Source of the DNA: Cryptomeria japonica
Taxonomy: Eukaryota; Streptophyta; Pinopsida; Cupressales; Cupressaceae
DNA length: 64,000 nucleotides
Assembly: GCF_030272615.1 (NCBI RefSeq)
Contig: NC_081409.1
Span: forward strand, 650,538,468-650,602,467
Reading direction: 5' to 3'
In this document: one piece after another, positions 22,375-33,042 of the stretch
How the letters are laid out: each line of letters opens with the position of its first letter
Position numbering within the stretch: position 1 is the first letter of the stretch
Program-made: the position numbers and the translations under genes
The notes under the pieces: generated by a model
Told to the model about the DNA's origin: nothing
Database searches by the model: none
Seen by the model: the letters and a program-made list of their open reading frames with translations, nothing else

Positions 22375-23597
22375 CCTACTTGATTAGGGCCCTTTTAACA
22401 ATTACCAATAGATGGAGGAGGGAAACTAGGGCTTAACATGAGACTTAAAAATCTCGACACAAAATAATGAAAAATCTCACCCCTTTTACGCCAAGATTTT
22501 TTAACCCTATAACAATTCACAATCGTCTCACCACAATCTCACGCAATTCACAGCTTTCAACAGTTTTGAAAACACAAAAGGGGAATTTAACAACTTACTA
22601 CTTTATATGCACCGGATGAACCTCAATTCCGCATTGCAAGAACTTGTTCAAATCTTCTTTAGCTCTAGAATCACCTTTTGGTCAATCCTGAATTGCTTTG
22701 TGAGTCGAGACTGATTTTGAAAAGGCTTTTATTATCATTCTAGAACCAAGAGTCACCGTCTTGTCCACCATTACTACTCATGTGAGTGGTAAACGACTCA
22801 AATTCATATTTGAACCAAGTTTGAAACTGGATCATTGATTCTCTCCATGATGGCATATCGCACGATTCATACTAGTCAATCGGACATTGACCATCCCTTG
22901 TGGCAAGAGGACACATCAAAAGAATGACGTGGCACCTCCAACTCATCATCCTCTTCATTGTCATCAGTGATCCCCACCATTTGTCTTATCTTGACCCGCC
23001 CTAGACACATGGCATCATCTTGCAATGTCGCGATCATTATCCTCCGAGCATGTTCAACCGCGTGGTAGCGAGAGTCGTCAGATCTGTTCAAGCTTTATCC
23101 TACTAGCCACGGTGTTCGCCTTCTCTAGCAATTTAAAGACTGAGCATCTTTTGATCAAAGATTAAAATATCGTCGTCCATTAACACACGTGCAAATGGTA
23201 GGAAACTTTAGTAGCTCGACTGTTATCACAAAGGTATCGACAACAATACTTAAGGTCGGACTTAGGAAAATTTTATGCAGCCGATGACATATTTAAAGGG
23301 AACCTGCCTAGGAGAAATAAAATGTAGACTTAGGAAAAAACAAGAACCACCGAATAAATTAATGCCTAGGACACAAAAAGGCCCGACCAACGTTACTAGA
23401 ACCCTCAGACTTACGTGAAAAAAGGTAATGCGAAATTATAACCAATTTACGAGTTTTAACCAAGACATAAACAAAAATGCATAAAACCCTAAACCCTAAG
23501 CTTGAAGCGTAAGACAGAGAGCAAGATAAAATCAAAATGACCAATATTTTGCCCGAGGCATGAAAATGTTTTTGCTAGGTCATTTTCGGGGCTATCA
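22375..23597 (-). other. X1 5' leader and LTR-like terminus
   Basis: This stretch lies upstream of the X1 ORF on the minus strand. It begins TGATAGCCCCGAAAATGACC at 23597. A 71-codon ORF at 22876-23091 is probably incidental. AAACCCTAAACCCTAA at 23486-23501 is a two-repeat plant telomere-like run inside the leader. I could not find a second copy of this terminus elsewhere in X1. Confidence 0.5.
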
Positions 23598-23602
23598 TGA
23601 TG

Positions 23603-25215
23603 TTGCTAATCATATTATTGCTGATGTTGTTGATAGGTGGTTATCTATAGAGGTTGATGGTTGTAGTTGCTTTGGGTTATGGATGTCCACCTTCTTTGGT
23701 GTTTGATTTCTATACTCTATCTGAGATGTTGTATTGCTACTAGTGAAGATATTGTGTTGATATAATGAAGATATTGTTTGGATGAAGACTGATGATGATA
23801 GTTGAGGATGTGTTCTCATTGGTCCTCACACTCTTTTTAATGACATCTTCGAAAAATTTGTAGTTTGATGAGTTATGATATGTAGGAAAAAATATTTAAT
23901 GTATGGCTAGAAGAATGCTTCACGTTCCTTCATTGTTGTCAATTTGGTCCTGCAGATTTGGACTTAAATTTTGTGTTTTGTGGACGTTGAACTAATATCT
24001 TTTTAGGTTCCTACTGTTGCAACTAAAATGGTTTGTGATAGTTGTTTGCTGATAGTTTGGGTGTTTTCTAGAGGTGGTTTTACTAGTCCGGTAAATGCCC
24101 TACATTTATCCACATTGATGTTTCAAGCACTGCGACTTGAAGGACATATTTCTAATGCATGTTGTCTCAATTCCAATTTCAAATATTGATGTATTATGTA
24201 AGAAGGTTTACTGATGTTTTATCTAGGACTATATCTCTTAGCAGCTTCACAATGAGCCATTATCGATGTGACAGTGAGAAAGAAGTGTTTGGATGTGTTG
24301 ATGGATGTCCTATGAATGTCCTTATGTTCTCCACATGGTGTTGGACGTTTAGTTTGATGCCACATTATGTTTGATGTTGTGTTTCTAGGTAATTATGGTT
24401 ATTTGGCTGACAAAAGTTTGTTATTTGGCTTGCTCTTAATTCCTAATGATATGTACCAGCATTGGAGAGTTTTTTTAGTTGCGTTTAGGTCCTACCTATA
24501 GCGTGTGGGGATCTAGAATGAGTTATTTCATTTAGATGATGCATTTTAGGCTAAATAGTTGTGTGCTACATTGCTCATCTACACGTTACCTTGTTTCCAA
24601 CTTTGGATTATGTGCACTAGTGTATATATGATTTGGAGCTAGTAAAGAAGTGTAGTATGATGTATTTAGGTCCTCTCTATCTCCAGGATCTGGCCGCATT
24701 CACCATAATTGTGTTTGGTGGCCAATGTGTTAGGACCTATGCTTGTCCCTTGCTCTAGCCGACCTAATTAATGTTTGTAATCAAGAAGATGGTATATATA
24801 GAAGATCAAATCAGTGTGATGGGGTGTCTTTAGAAGTATTAAGTTGTGACAAATATAATGAAGTGATGAGCGAAGTGTTTCATGTGCAGGTACTTTCATG
24901 ATCATATCATTTGCAGGGTGTTGTGATGCGAAGACAATGGATGTGGTGGTTATTATTGTTAGAGTTTGTTGCTTGTAAAAGAAGTTCAAGGATAGTTTCA
25001 TAGTTGGAGAAAGACTTTGTTTTGCTCATTCAAAGTTTTGATGATTATGTATCTTGCCCTGGAGCAGTGAGCTTCAACCTGCATGTCTTTTGAATCTTGC
25101 CCTAGAGCAGTGAGCTTCAACCTGTAAGTCCTATATATATTGCCCTAGAGTAGTGAGCTTCATTCAACAAGTCCTTTTGTATCTTGCCCTGGGATATGCA
25201 TCTCAACTTGCAAGT
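23603..25215 (+). repeat. Cop1 3' LTR, second part (end missing)
   Basis: It matches the Cop1 5' LTR through GGTTGATGGTTGTAGTTGCT, the unoccupied Gyp1 target near 24774-24793 and the 43-bp minisatellite at 25048-25215. It then stops at CTTGCAAG. The final ~270 bases of the LTR, including the GGTTTTCC signals and the terminal CA, are absent. About 190 bases at 23700-23890 have been lost from the 5' copy. Confidence 0.85.
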
Positions 25216-25220
25216 TTTCT

Positions 25221-25255
25221 AGGTTATATTTATCCACAGTCCTAATTTATCTTGT
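25221..25255 (-). pseudogene. Z0 ORF fragment between Cop1 and the TRIM
   Basis: Read on the minus strand this short piece gives DKLGLWINIT, a stop, then K, and across Cop1 it continues as YADFEIPIS at 5187, using TTTCT as the shared junction bases. It is short, so the link depends mainly on frame continuity and on flanking pieces at 26305-26574. Confidence 0.35.
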
Positions 25256-26299
25256 TGTAATGTCACTCTTCCTAAATTACTCTATTCTGCCCTTTGAAAG
25301 GGACACAACCTTTCACAATCAAGTTTGCACTACTTATTTAAATCAGATTTGCACTTCTGATTTCCAAATTATCCCCCCCTTCAAATGAGTTATCTTCTCC
25401 CTTTTATACCTCATATTTGAGGGAGTCACGACTTTTCATTTCATGTGTTTTGGCCATTCATTAACTTTAATCAAATTTTAATCATATTTAATTATATTAT
25501 TTTATATTTTAATTTTAATTTTTTTGTACTTTAAATTTAATATTATTATTTATTATTAAATCATTTTTCAAAGTGGGGACATTATAATCCGGCCCTCTTA
25601 AAATTGCTTGTTCTCAAGCAATGATGGATTTTAACCCAATCTTTGCAATTACGAGGATTAGAAGCATGACACACATTTACCACCTTGAATGCAATTTTCT
25701 TTCCTAAACAAGTTCATATCCCTTTGGTTCCCTCTCATTATTCTCATATTCTAAGATAACCAAAAATGGAAATCTCATGATGATAGGGATATATTTATAG
25801 TAATCATATCAGGTATGAGCCAAACATGGGGCATACACATAAAAACATAGAGCATACACATGGGTATATGCAAACACGGAGCAAACACATAAATACACAT
25901 ATTGTTAGATTACGTCTTATTAACTAGATTGATTCATCTTTACCATGTAGGATGACAGGATCATGCTCTAATACCACTTGTAATGTACCTCTTCCTAAAT
26001 TACTCTACTCTACCCTTTGAAAGGGACGCAACCTTTCTTAATCAGATCTTCACTTCTTATTTAAATCAGATTTTCACTTCTGATTTCCAAATTATCCCCC
26101 CCTTCAAATGAGTTCTCTTCTCCCTTTTATACCTCTTATTTGAGGGAGTCACGACTTTTCATTCCATGTCTTTTGGCCATTCATTAACTTTCCTCATATT
26201 TAATTATATTATTTTATATTTTAATTTTAATTTTTTTCGCATTTTAGATTTATTATTATTATTTATTATTAAATCATATTTCGAAGTGGGGACATTACA
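25256..26299 (-). mobile_element. TRIM (terminal-repeat retrotransposon in miniature)
   Basis: This 1,044-base element has direct terminal repeats of 331 bases (25256-25586) and 321 bases (25979-26299). Both start TGTAATGT on the plus strand; the first ends ACATTATA and the second ACATTACA. CTTGT flanks it at 25251-25255 and 26300-26304. The internal part is only about 390 bases and has no ORF. On the minus strand TGGTATTAGAGCATGA (25976-25961) lies two bases after the 25979 LTR and is the PBS, giving the orientation. A purine-rich AAGAGGGCCGGA lies next to the other LTR. Such elements depend on proteins from other retrotransposons. Confidence 0.93.
25961..25976 (-). other. TRIM primer-binding site
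   Basis: The minus strand reads TGGTATTAGAGCATGA, the tRNA-iMet type site with one C-to-T change, two bases from the LTR border. Confidence 0.88.
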
Positions 26300-26304
26300 C
26301 TTGT

Positions 26305-26574
26305 ATAATGGTTATATATATTTATGCATTCTAGAACTAAGTCTACACATTGTACTCCAACTGGGAATGCGACAACCTCCATTAATCCACTCTTAGTAAT
26401 TGGATGTCTATTAGGATTGTTTACCATTTTTTAAATTTCATTCAAATCGACATACCTAAATCATGTGTCACCAATGTCAAGCATCGAGCTGGAAGGTCTA
26501 ACCAAATGTTTATGACCTTGGTACTTATACGTCATCTTGCTTTAGAATTGGAACACTTAGCGAAACCTACTGAT
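26305..26574 (-). pseudogene. Z0 ORF fragment between the TRIM and Gyp2
   Basis: The minus strand gives SVGFAKCSNSKAR, a stop, then RISTKVINIWLDLPARCLTL and THDLGMSI, and after a frame change MEVVAFPVGVQCVDLVLECI. This has normal coding composition. Across Gyp2 it joins in frame to SENFAKFFIK at 43643 and above, and across the TRIM toward 25255. No domain is recognised. ATCAGTAG at its upstream border (plus strand CTACTGAT, 26567-26574) is the Gyp2 target duplication. Confidence 0.5.
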
Positions 26575-27782
26575 TGATGCAGAGTAGGGGTGGCTATCAC
26601 CTTATTGATACCATTTCTGCCAACAAAGATGGCTTCCAAACTTTAAGTGCAAGTTTCAAATCCCTAATTGGTGGATTTCTCTTCTAAAGGCCTACTTTCC
26701 CTAATAGTACTTCAAAATAGGTATTTCTAGCATATCTCTCAAGGCATGCCCAACCTTCAAATTTTGGTTACCATTCAAGATACCCTTTATGCCCCTTGTT
26801 TTAACATATCCAATTTGTGAACAGGGTTGTTTTGGAACAAGTCCCTCAATAATTGACTGGTAATGTTGCAACTAGGCCTAATTAGGTCTACTTTCCAGAG
26901 CAACTATGTAATCTTTTGACTCCAAATTTCTAGACTCCACTCTAAGGCCTTCGACACATCATAGGAGGTCAGTATATGTAGGTTTCATAAACTAGTTTGT
27001 TCACCACATCACTCTTCTTCAAAACCCTATGGCTACTTCATTTCAAGTCTAATACATAGAGATATTAGGCTTGGGCATCACCAATTTCACCTCTAACACC
27101 CTTTCATGCTACTGCAAACTTCAAAAACAGTAAAAGAACTCCAAAAACTTCCATTCCACCAAGTTTGGGAGTTTTCCACTAGTGGAATGGCTTCAATTCA
27201 TTATTTTTTTGTGCTCAAACTCTTAAACCTAGGGTTTCAGGACAAGTTTCAATAAATTGGCTTTAAAATGCTCAAAACTAAAAGGAAAACAATGAAACCA
27301 AAACCAAATGAGAGAGGATTCAACACTCTATCCACCGCACCCAGTTTCAGATCATGGATCCTCCATACAAGGCCATACAAATGTCTGCAATAGCAACAAA
27401 GCTGTCAAAATGCGGGAAAACAATGTATCTTTAATTGCTTGAACTTCCCTCAATGTCATCAACCAACCCATTGGGTGTTGGAATAGGGCTATTTATATGT
27501 TTTACCAATATTTCCAACAGTTGGCAACTAACATTTAAATTACAACTAACAAAACCATAATTGGCCCGTTATGATAACATTTGCAAGAAAAAGTTGTTTG
27601 ACACCGTTAGCAACTTTTGGCAAGTTCTTACATATGACTCAAAATGACCTCCTAAGACACTAACCTAACACAATCAAATACAAAATTGTCTAAAAGACCT
27701 TATTCCCTCACCAAAACATAATGACAAAGCAAATATGCCAAAATGGCCTCAGGGAGGCATGAATGCACTAGGTGCTCCTGCA
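26575..27782 (-). repeat. Gyp2 3' LTR
   Basis: This 1,208-base repeat pairs with 42420-43634. On the plus strand both start TGATGCA(G/A)A and end GGTGCTCCTGCA. Shared internal landmarks are CTTCAAAATGGGTATTTCTAG-like sequence and the oligo-purine runs around 27230. Confidence 0.93.
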
Positions 27783-27808
27783 CCATACTCCTGGGGTGAA
27801 CAAGAATC

Positions 27809-28365
27809 TCATCTCCCTCTTGAGATTAGGTCTTGGACTGCAATTCCATGCTTCTTGATGTCCTCCTCTATCATCCATGTTGCATCTTCATTAGGGAGAC
27901 CTTTCCATTTCACTAGGTACTCATTATACACCTTGTGTTTAGTTCTCTTGACTTCTTTAGTGTCCAAAATGAATTCAAGCTTCAATGGTTCACTTGGGGG
28001 TAAATCCTTGACACAATCTTCATCTGGATCTCTTGATAAACATGCATCTTCACCTGCAATAACAGATCCTTTAAAAGGATATAGGTTAGAAATATTAAAA
28101 ATTGGAGATATAGCAACTCCAAGAGGGTGTTCTATCTCATAGGCATTTTCTCCAAACTTGTGGACCACTTTACATGGCCAATCTTCTTCATCTGCAACTT
28201 TCTATACTTTCCCTTGGGTAGCCTTTCCTTCTTCAAGTGTGCCAAAACTAGATCTCCCACCTTGAATTGAACATCTCTTCTTTTCAAATCTACATGTTGC
28301 TTATACTTCTCACCACTCTTCCTGAGATTTTCTCTTGCCTGCTCATGTATGTTCTTCATGGCCAT
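27809..28365 (-). pseudogene. pol: Gyp2 integrase C-terminus and chromodomain
   Basis: The frame from 28365 carries LKRRDVQFKVGDLVLAHLKK, the GPY/F-type integrase end, with a frameshift near 28168-28150. From there to 27809 the frame continues FGENAYEIEHPLGVAISPIF and then the chromodomain YLVKWKGLPNEDATWMIEED (about 27900-27850). The chromodomain is nearly identical in form to that of Chr (YLVKWRGLPMEDATWM), which suggests a close family relation. Confidence 0.9.
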
Positions 28366-28394
28366 TGCAAACTCTTCTCTTTCAACACTCCTCT

Positions 28395-29410
28395 CTATAC
28401 CACACTCAAATCTTGGATTTCAAACACTCCTCTAGGTTTCATACCATAAACTACCTCAAATGGACTTTTACCAATGCTTCTATTGATGGAAACATTATAT
28501 GCATATTCAACTTGTGGAAGAACCAAGTCCCATTGTTGTGCATGCTCTTTTGTGAGGCATCTAAGTAGATTTCCAAGTGATATATTGATTACTTCAGTCT
28601 GCCCATCTGTTTGTGGATGATAGGCAGAATTAAAGGTCAAGTTTGTACCCAACTTCTTCCAAAGGGTCCTCCAGAAGTGACCTACAAACTTTGAATCCCT
28701 GTCTTAAATAATAGTAAATGGCAAACCATGAATTTTGACCACCTCCTTGAAAAAAAGCCTACAATATGTGATGCATCATTTGTACTCCTACATGGTATGA
28801 AATGTGCCATTTTACTAAACTGATCAACCACAACAAACACACTATCATGACCCTTTGAGTTTTGGGCAATCCTAACACAAAATCCATACTTATGGATTCC
28901 CATGGTCTATTTGGGATTGGTAATGGCTGGTAAAGACCTGCATTAGTACTTCAACCCTTGGCCTTTTGACAAACTACACATCTTTCCACAAACTTTCTAA
29001 TGTCACTTTGCATTAGGCCAATAGTAGTACCTTCTTACCTGCTCCAAGGTTTTGTCCACACCAAAATGACTACCTAAAGTGCCACAATGTTTCTCCTTAA
29101 TCAGATTTACCCTCATTGAATACTTGGGAAAGAATAATTGAGCCCCCTTGAACAATAATCCATCTTGCAACAAGAAATCAGAATACTCCTCATGGAAAGC
29201 ACCATGAAACTGATTACAAACAACATAGATATCTTTAAAGTCATCGTCACTCTCATACATACCTTTCAAGGAATCAATACCTACACTTTGGAGTTGAATT
29301 TCTTGAACCAACAACATCCTCCTGCTTAGTGCATCCGCCACCTTGTTGGATTGCCCTTTTTGGTGTTTGATTGTGAAGGTGAAGCTTTGTAGATACTCTA
29401 CCCAATTCAT
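28395..29410 (-). pseudogene. pol: Gyp2 integrase core
   Basis: Minus-strand frames from 29410 give NKVADALSRRMLL (end of RNase H), the zinc-binding segment EKHCGTLGSHFGVDK with RRYYYWP, then after a gap [19 protein letters not shown] (28682-28903) and FNSAYHPQTDGQTEVIN (28395-28652). This is the usual order of a gypsy integrase. The region near 28920-29000 (CRVCQ-type part) and 28660-28680 (DRDxxF) is frame-broken. Confidence 0.88.
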
Positions 29411-30612
29411 GTGCCTATTATTGAGCTTATCCTAACTATTAAGAAATTGTAAAACAAGATTGTCAGTGAAAACAATAAATTCTTGAGGAAGGAGATAATG
29501 TCTCCATTTCTTCAATGCTTAGACCATAGCATACATCTCCAAATCATAAGAAGAGTACTTCTTCTTTGATTCATTAAGTTTCTCACTGAAAAATGCTACA
29601 GGTCTTCCCTCTTGGCTCAAAACTGCCCCAATGGCATTCCCACTTGCATCACACTCAATTGTGGAGACCTTATTCAAATCAGGTAGGGCCAAAATGGGTT
29701 GTTGTGCCACTCTTTGCTTTAGGTATTGAAAGATTTTCTCTACTTCATCAATCCACACAAACCTTTTCCTCTTATCCCCTTTGATGGTATTAATAATTGG
29801 AGAGAAGATATGACATAAATTCTTTATAAATTTCTTATAAAAACTAAACAATCCATGAAAACTTTTTACCTCCCCTATTGATTTTGGAGTAGGCCAACTG
29901 AGAATGGCTTCTACTTTGTTGGGATCCATCTTCAAAGAGCCCTTAGAAATCACAAAACCAAGGTACACTAGCTCCTTCATGAATTCACACTTCTTGAGGT
30001 TTATCATCAACTTCTCCTCATGTAGCCTCTTGAAGACCATGTCAAGGTGCTGCAAGTGTTCCTCCTTAGTCCATCTGAAAACAAGCATATCATCCAAGTA
30101 AACAACCACAAACTTACCTATGAAGGGCTTCAAGACCTCATTCATTAACCTCATAAAAGTACTTGGTGCATTTGAGAGTCCAAATGGCATAACAAGCCAT
30201 TCATACAATCCTTCATTTGTTTTGAAGGCAGAGTCTTCCACTCATCCCCCTCTTTGATCCTAATCTGATGGTAGCCACTTTTGAGGTCTATCTTTGAGAA
30301 GTAACATGCCCCTCCAAGAAAATCCATCAAGTCCTCCATTCTAGGCATAGGGAATCAGTATCTTATTGTGATCTTCTTAATTGCCCTTGAATCGACGCAC
30401 ATTCTCAAATCTCCTTTCTTTTTAGGTGTCAAAATGGTGGGAACAACACATGGGCTTAAATTCTCCCTTATTAGGCCTTTGTCTAACAACTCTTGGATGT
30501 GCCTTCTTATCTCTTCATTCTGTTTAGGAGTCATCTTATATACAGCTTTGTTGGATAAGGTTGCACTGGGTATAAGATCTATGTGATGGCTTACATCTCT
30601 CATAGGTTGCAA
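29411..30612 (-). pseudogene. pol: Gyp2 reverse transcriptase and RNase H
   Basis: From 30612 the frame gives KMTPKQNEEIRRHIQELLDK, DSRAIKKITIRY, then a TGA at about 30357 and [20 protein letters not shown] with DLKSGYHQI. After a frameshift near 30240 it continues [20 protein letters not shown] and the catalytic YLDD at about 30089-30100, through to RNase H TIECDASGNAIGAVLSQEG and KKYSSYDLEMYAMV (29519). A stop at about 29517 and a TAG near 29433 interrupt RNase H. The motifs closely parallel Gyp1. Confidence 0.92.
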
Positions 30613-30629
30613 AGAGTTAGGAAGCTCAT

Positions 30630-31423
30630 CTACTGCAATGTCATGGTATTATTCAACAAGGCTTGAACCTTACTAGGTATCTTATTAGCCTTGGTTGTTG
30701 TCATGACTGATTTAGGTCTGATTACAATGGCATATCCCTGTCCACCTTCTTCTTTCATGGTTTTCAAGAATTCTTTTTCTCCAACCAGCATTACACTAGA
30801 CCCAATTTGCTTGTCTATGCCTTCATCTTGCAATGGTGTGAGTGTGAATGAAGTCCCATCCTTATCTATCGCATATGTGTTCTTTTGCCCATCATGTTTA
30901 GCCCTCCTATCATCTTGCCACGGTCTCCCTAAAAGCAGATGACACACATCCATTGGGATGATTTCACACAAGATTTTGTCTCTATACCCTCCACTGTTGA
31001 ATTCTACCCATGTTTGCTCATTAACCAAGAGTACTTGTTGGACTTTATTCAACCAGGAGACCTTGTAAGGAGTGGGATGTGGGACTCTCTTCATGTTCAA
31101 CTTTTATACTATCTCTAAGGAAACCAAATTATAAGTAGAACCGAAATCAACAATGACCTTACATACCTTGCCTTGAGATTTGCAAGTGAGTTTGAACAAG
31201 GATTTCCTTTGTGGAGGCTCTCTTGTTGTAGGCATTTTGATTAATGTCCTTCTCACCATCAAAGATTCACCTACCTCTGGAGCAGCATGTTGAGTTGCGG
31301 AATTTACACTTTCATTGGCTTCCTCTTGCACCAATTGTGATCACCTCTCACCTCCATATGAAGTTGTAGATTGTTTCTCTGGACACTTCCATGCTTGATG
31401 ATCAAATTGGTTAAATTGATAAC
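30630..31423 (-). pseudogene. Gyp2 zinc-knuckle end, protease and linker
   Basis: From 31423 the minus strand reads YQFNQFDHQAWKCPE, the rest of a zinc knuckle whose first Cys lies on the far side of Cop2. The second Cys is Phe here. Then comes ANESVNSATQHAAPEVGESL and the protease site VIVDFGSTYNLVS near 31140. The active-site D-S-G is D-F-G, so this protease would be dead. After a TAA near 31101 the frame 31100-30630 continues NMKRVPHPTPYKVSWLNKV and GRPWQDDRRAKHDGQKNTYA, matching Gyp1 at 8440-8665. Confidence 0.85.
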
Positions 31424-32979
31424 TGTTGGCATAACTGATGGTGTTGGCACAACTGGTTCATCAGTTAGTATTGTCATTAATGACCAACACTTATTGGTGA
31501 ATAAGTCCAAGGTCATAGGCAAGAAGGTGTGGTAAACCTCAATGGTTTACTCATGGCTACAAACAGTATGGATGATTCAGTGCTTCCCTAAGATGCATCA
31601 TTGACACACTTAAGCAGTGTGTTGGTTGACGACTACTCGATTGAAGTATAAACAAAGTAGTTGACTGGTCAGTCAAGCATTCGATAGGTGTTGAGATGAG
31701 TTTCTTTAACTAGCAATTGAAATGATGATGCGGTCACAGGAGGTGACTCAGAGTGTAGTTTAGTAGTCTTATGTACGACTAGAACATTCTAGACATACAG
31801 GTGACCAGTCTGCTTGATGATCAATGACCGGTGACAAAAGATGAAGAGTTACACTAGTGAACTGGTGATACAGGGTGAAGAATGATATCCACCAAGAATC
31901 TCGAAGCAGTGACCGATAAGCTGGATGCGATGACCAAAGGTGAGTCAATCAGGATGATATATCATCAAACAAACTGTTAGTGAAGTCTACAACAGTTAAC
32001 AACCAGTTATGGCGAGATTTGTACGAATTTTCCGCTTCGCATTAAAAAGACAGAACATGACCCAAAGGTTGCTGAAATTATGAGTTGTGGTGGCAGATAA
32101 GGATGAGTTGCTGGTGAGAATGATGGAGAGCGCGCAGAGAAAGTGCGGGAAGATTTGAATTTTAAATCTACCAAGTTTGAGGTTTGAACTCATTTAGGAA
32201 ATATGAGTTATGTGTTGGAAAAAAATGGTATAAAGGTTTTTGGCGAAAACCAAAAAGTTTGATTGTAAAAATTGCTAAGTGCAATTTTGAAAAGAGGCAA
32301 TCTATCAAGGTGAGAAGAGTGCAGAATTGCTAAGTGAATAGCAAAGTGGTGAAGAGAGTTTGCAAAGCTTGGATAGTGTGAAGAGTAGAGAAAGAATGCA
32401 AAGCACCAGTAGAGTGCAAAGCAAGTGTAACTGGTGGTCAAAACAAAGAGCTTCAATTGGATCTGATTAAGCTAAGAGTAGCTATTACAATAGATTATTC
32501 TCTCTGTTGTTTTTTAATAACTACAATAGTAAAATCCCTTAACCGGGTGGACTTTAACAGGTCCCTTTGTAAAATCCCTTAACCAGGTGACATCTTAATT
32601 GATGATCCTAAGTCCTTTAACAAGGCTACCTTTAACTAGGTAAAGGTTCTATCAGGCCTTGAAAAAAATCGCTTAACCGGGTGGCACCTGATAGTGTCTT
32701 TGTAATCTCCTAACAAGGATGGCCCCTCACCGAGCGTACTCCAGAAGAGTGCAGATTTTGTGAGTTTATACTCACATCGTGGTTTTCTCCCATTTGGGTT
32801 TCCACGTGATAAACCTTGTTGTTCATGTGTGATTGATTTTATGTGTGCATGTTTCTTATTAATGCTGCCTATACTGATAAGTGTTAAGTTTGAGTAGAAA
32901 CTTTGATTAAGGTTAAATCCGGTAAAACCGGTATAGTGTTGATTCATCCCTCCCCTCTCAGCACCGGTGGGGACCAACA
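31424..32979 (+). repeat. Cop2 5' LTR
   Basis: It is 1,556 bases. Near the 3' end are the family signals GTGGTTTTCTCCCATTTGGG, TTTCCACGTGATAAACCTTG and CCCTCCCCTCTCAGCACC, before GGGGACCAACA. Confidence 0.93.
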
Positions 32980-32980
32980 A

Positions 32981-32995
32981 TTGGTATAATAGCAC
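32981..32995 (+). other. Cop2 primer-binding site (decayed)
   Basis: TTGGTATAATAGCAC begins directly after the LTR-end CAACA+A. It matches TTGGTATCAGAGCAC apart from AT replacing CAG-type bases, a degraded tRNA-iMet site. Confidence 0.75.
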
Positions 32996-33042
32996 TAGTC
33001 TTTAGATTCAGAAGAGATTAACAACTTAAGGAAAGACCCAAG

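Larger units (their letters stand above)
17598..23597 (-). mobile_element. X1: pol-less TG...CA element with one long minus-strand ORF
   Basis: The insertion in the Cop1 3' LTR is defined by comparison with the intact Cop1 5' LTR (GTCATTGATGTTGCTAAT near 5273). It starts TGTTGG and ends CTATCA, and is flanked by TGACG (17593-17597) and TGATG (23598-23602), a 5-base duplication with one C/T difference. Without the nested solo LTR S1 it is about 4.7 kb. I find no pair of terminal repeats inside it and no RT or integrase. It could be a solo LTR of an element with very large ORF-bearing LTRs, or an element that lost one LTR. Confidence 0.7.
5188..25220 (+). mobile_element. Cop1: decayed Ty1/copia element, split by two nested elements
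   Basis: Cop1 has a 5' LTR (5188-6311 plus 12507-13220), a PBS, gag-PR-INT-RT-RH in copia order (13279-17253), a purine tract (17497-17507) and a 3' LTR (17509-17597 plus 23603-~25215). The LTRs begin TGTTTGCAATATG and TGTTGGCAATATA. Gyp1 lies in the 5' LTR and X1 in the 3' LTR. The 3' LTR lacks the last ~270 bases present in the 5' copy and stops after CTTGCAAG, followed by TTTCT. The same TTTCT precedes the 5' LTR (5183-5187). The 5' copy in turn lacks a segment of nearly 200 bases present at about 23700-23890. Many TAA, TAG and TGA stops show it is old. Confidence 0.85.

Noticed and set aside
23486-23501. Telomere repeat AAACCCTAAACCCTAA
   Set aside because: There are only about two repeats inside the X1 leader, too few to be telomeric or interstitial telomere DNA.
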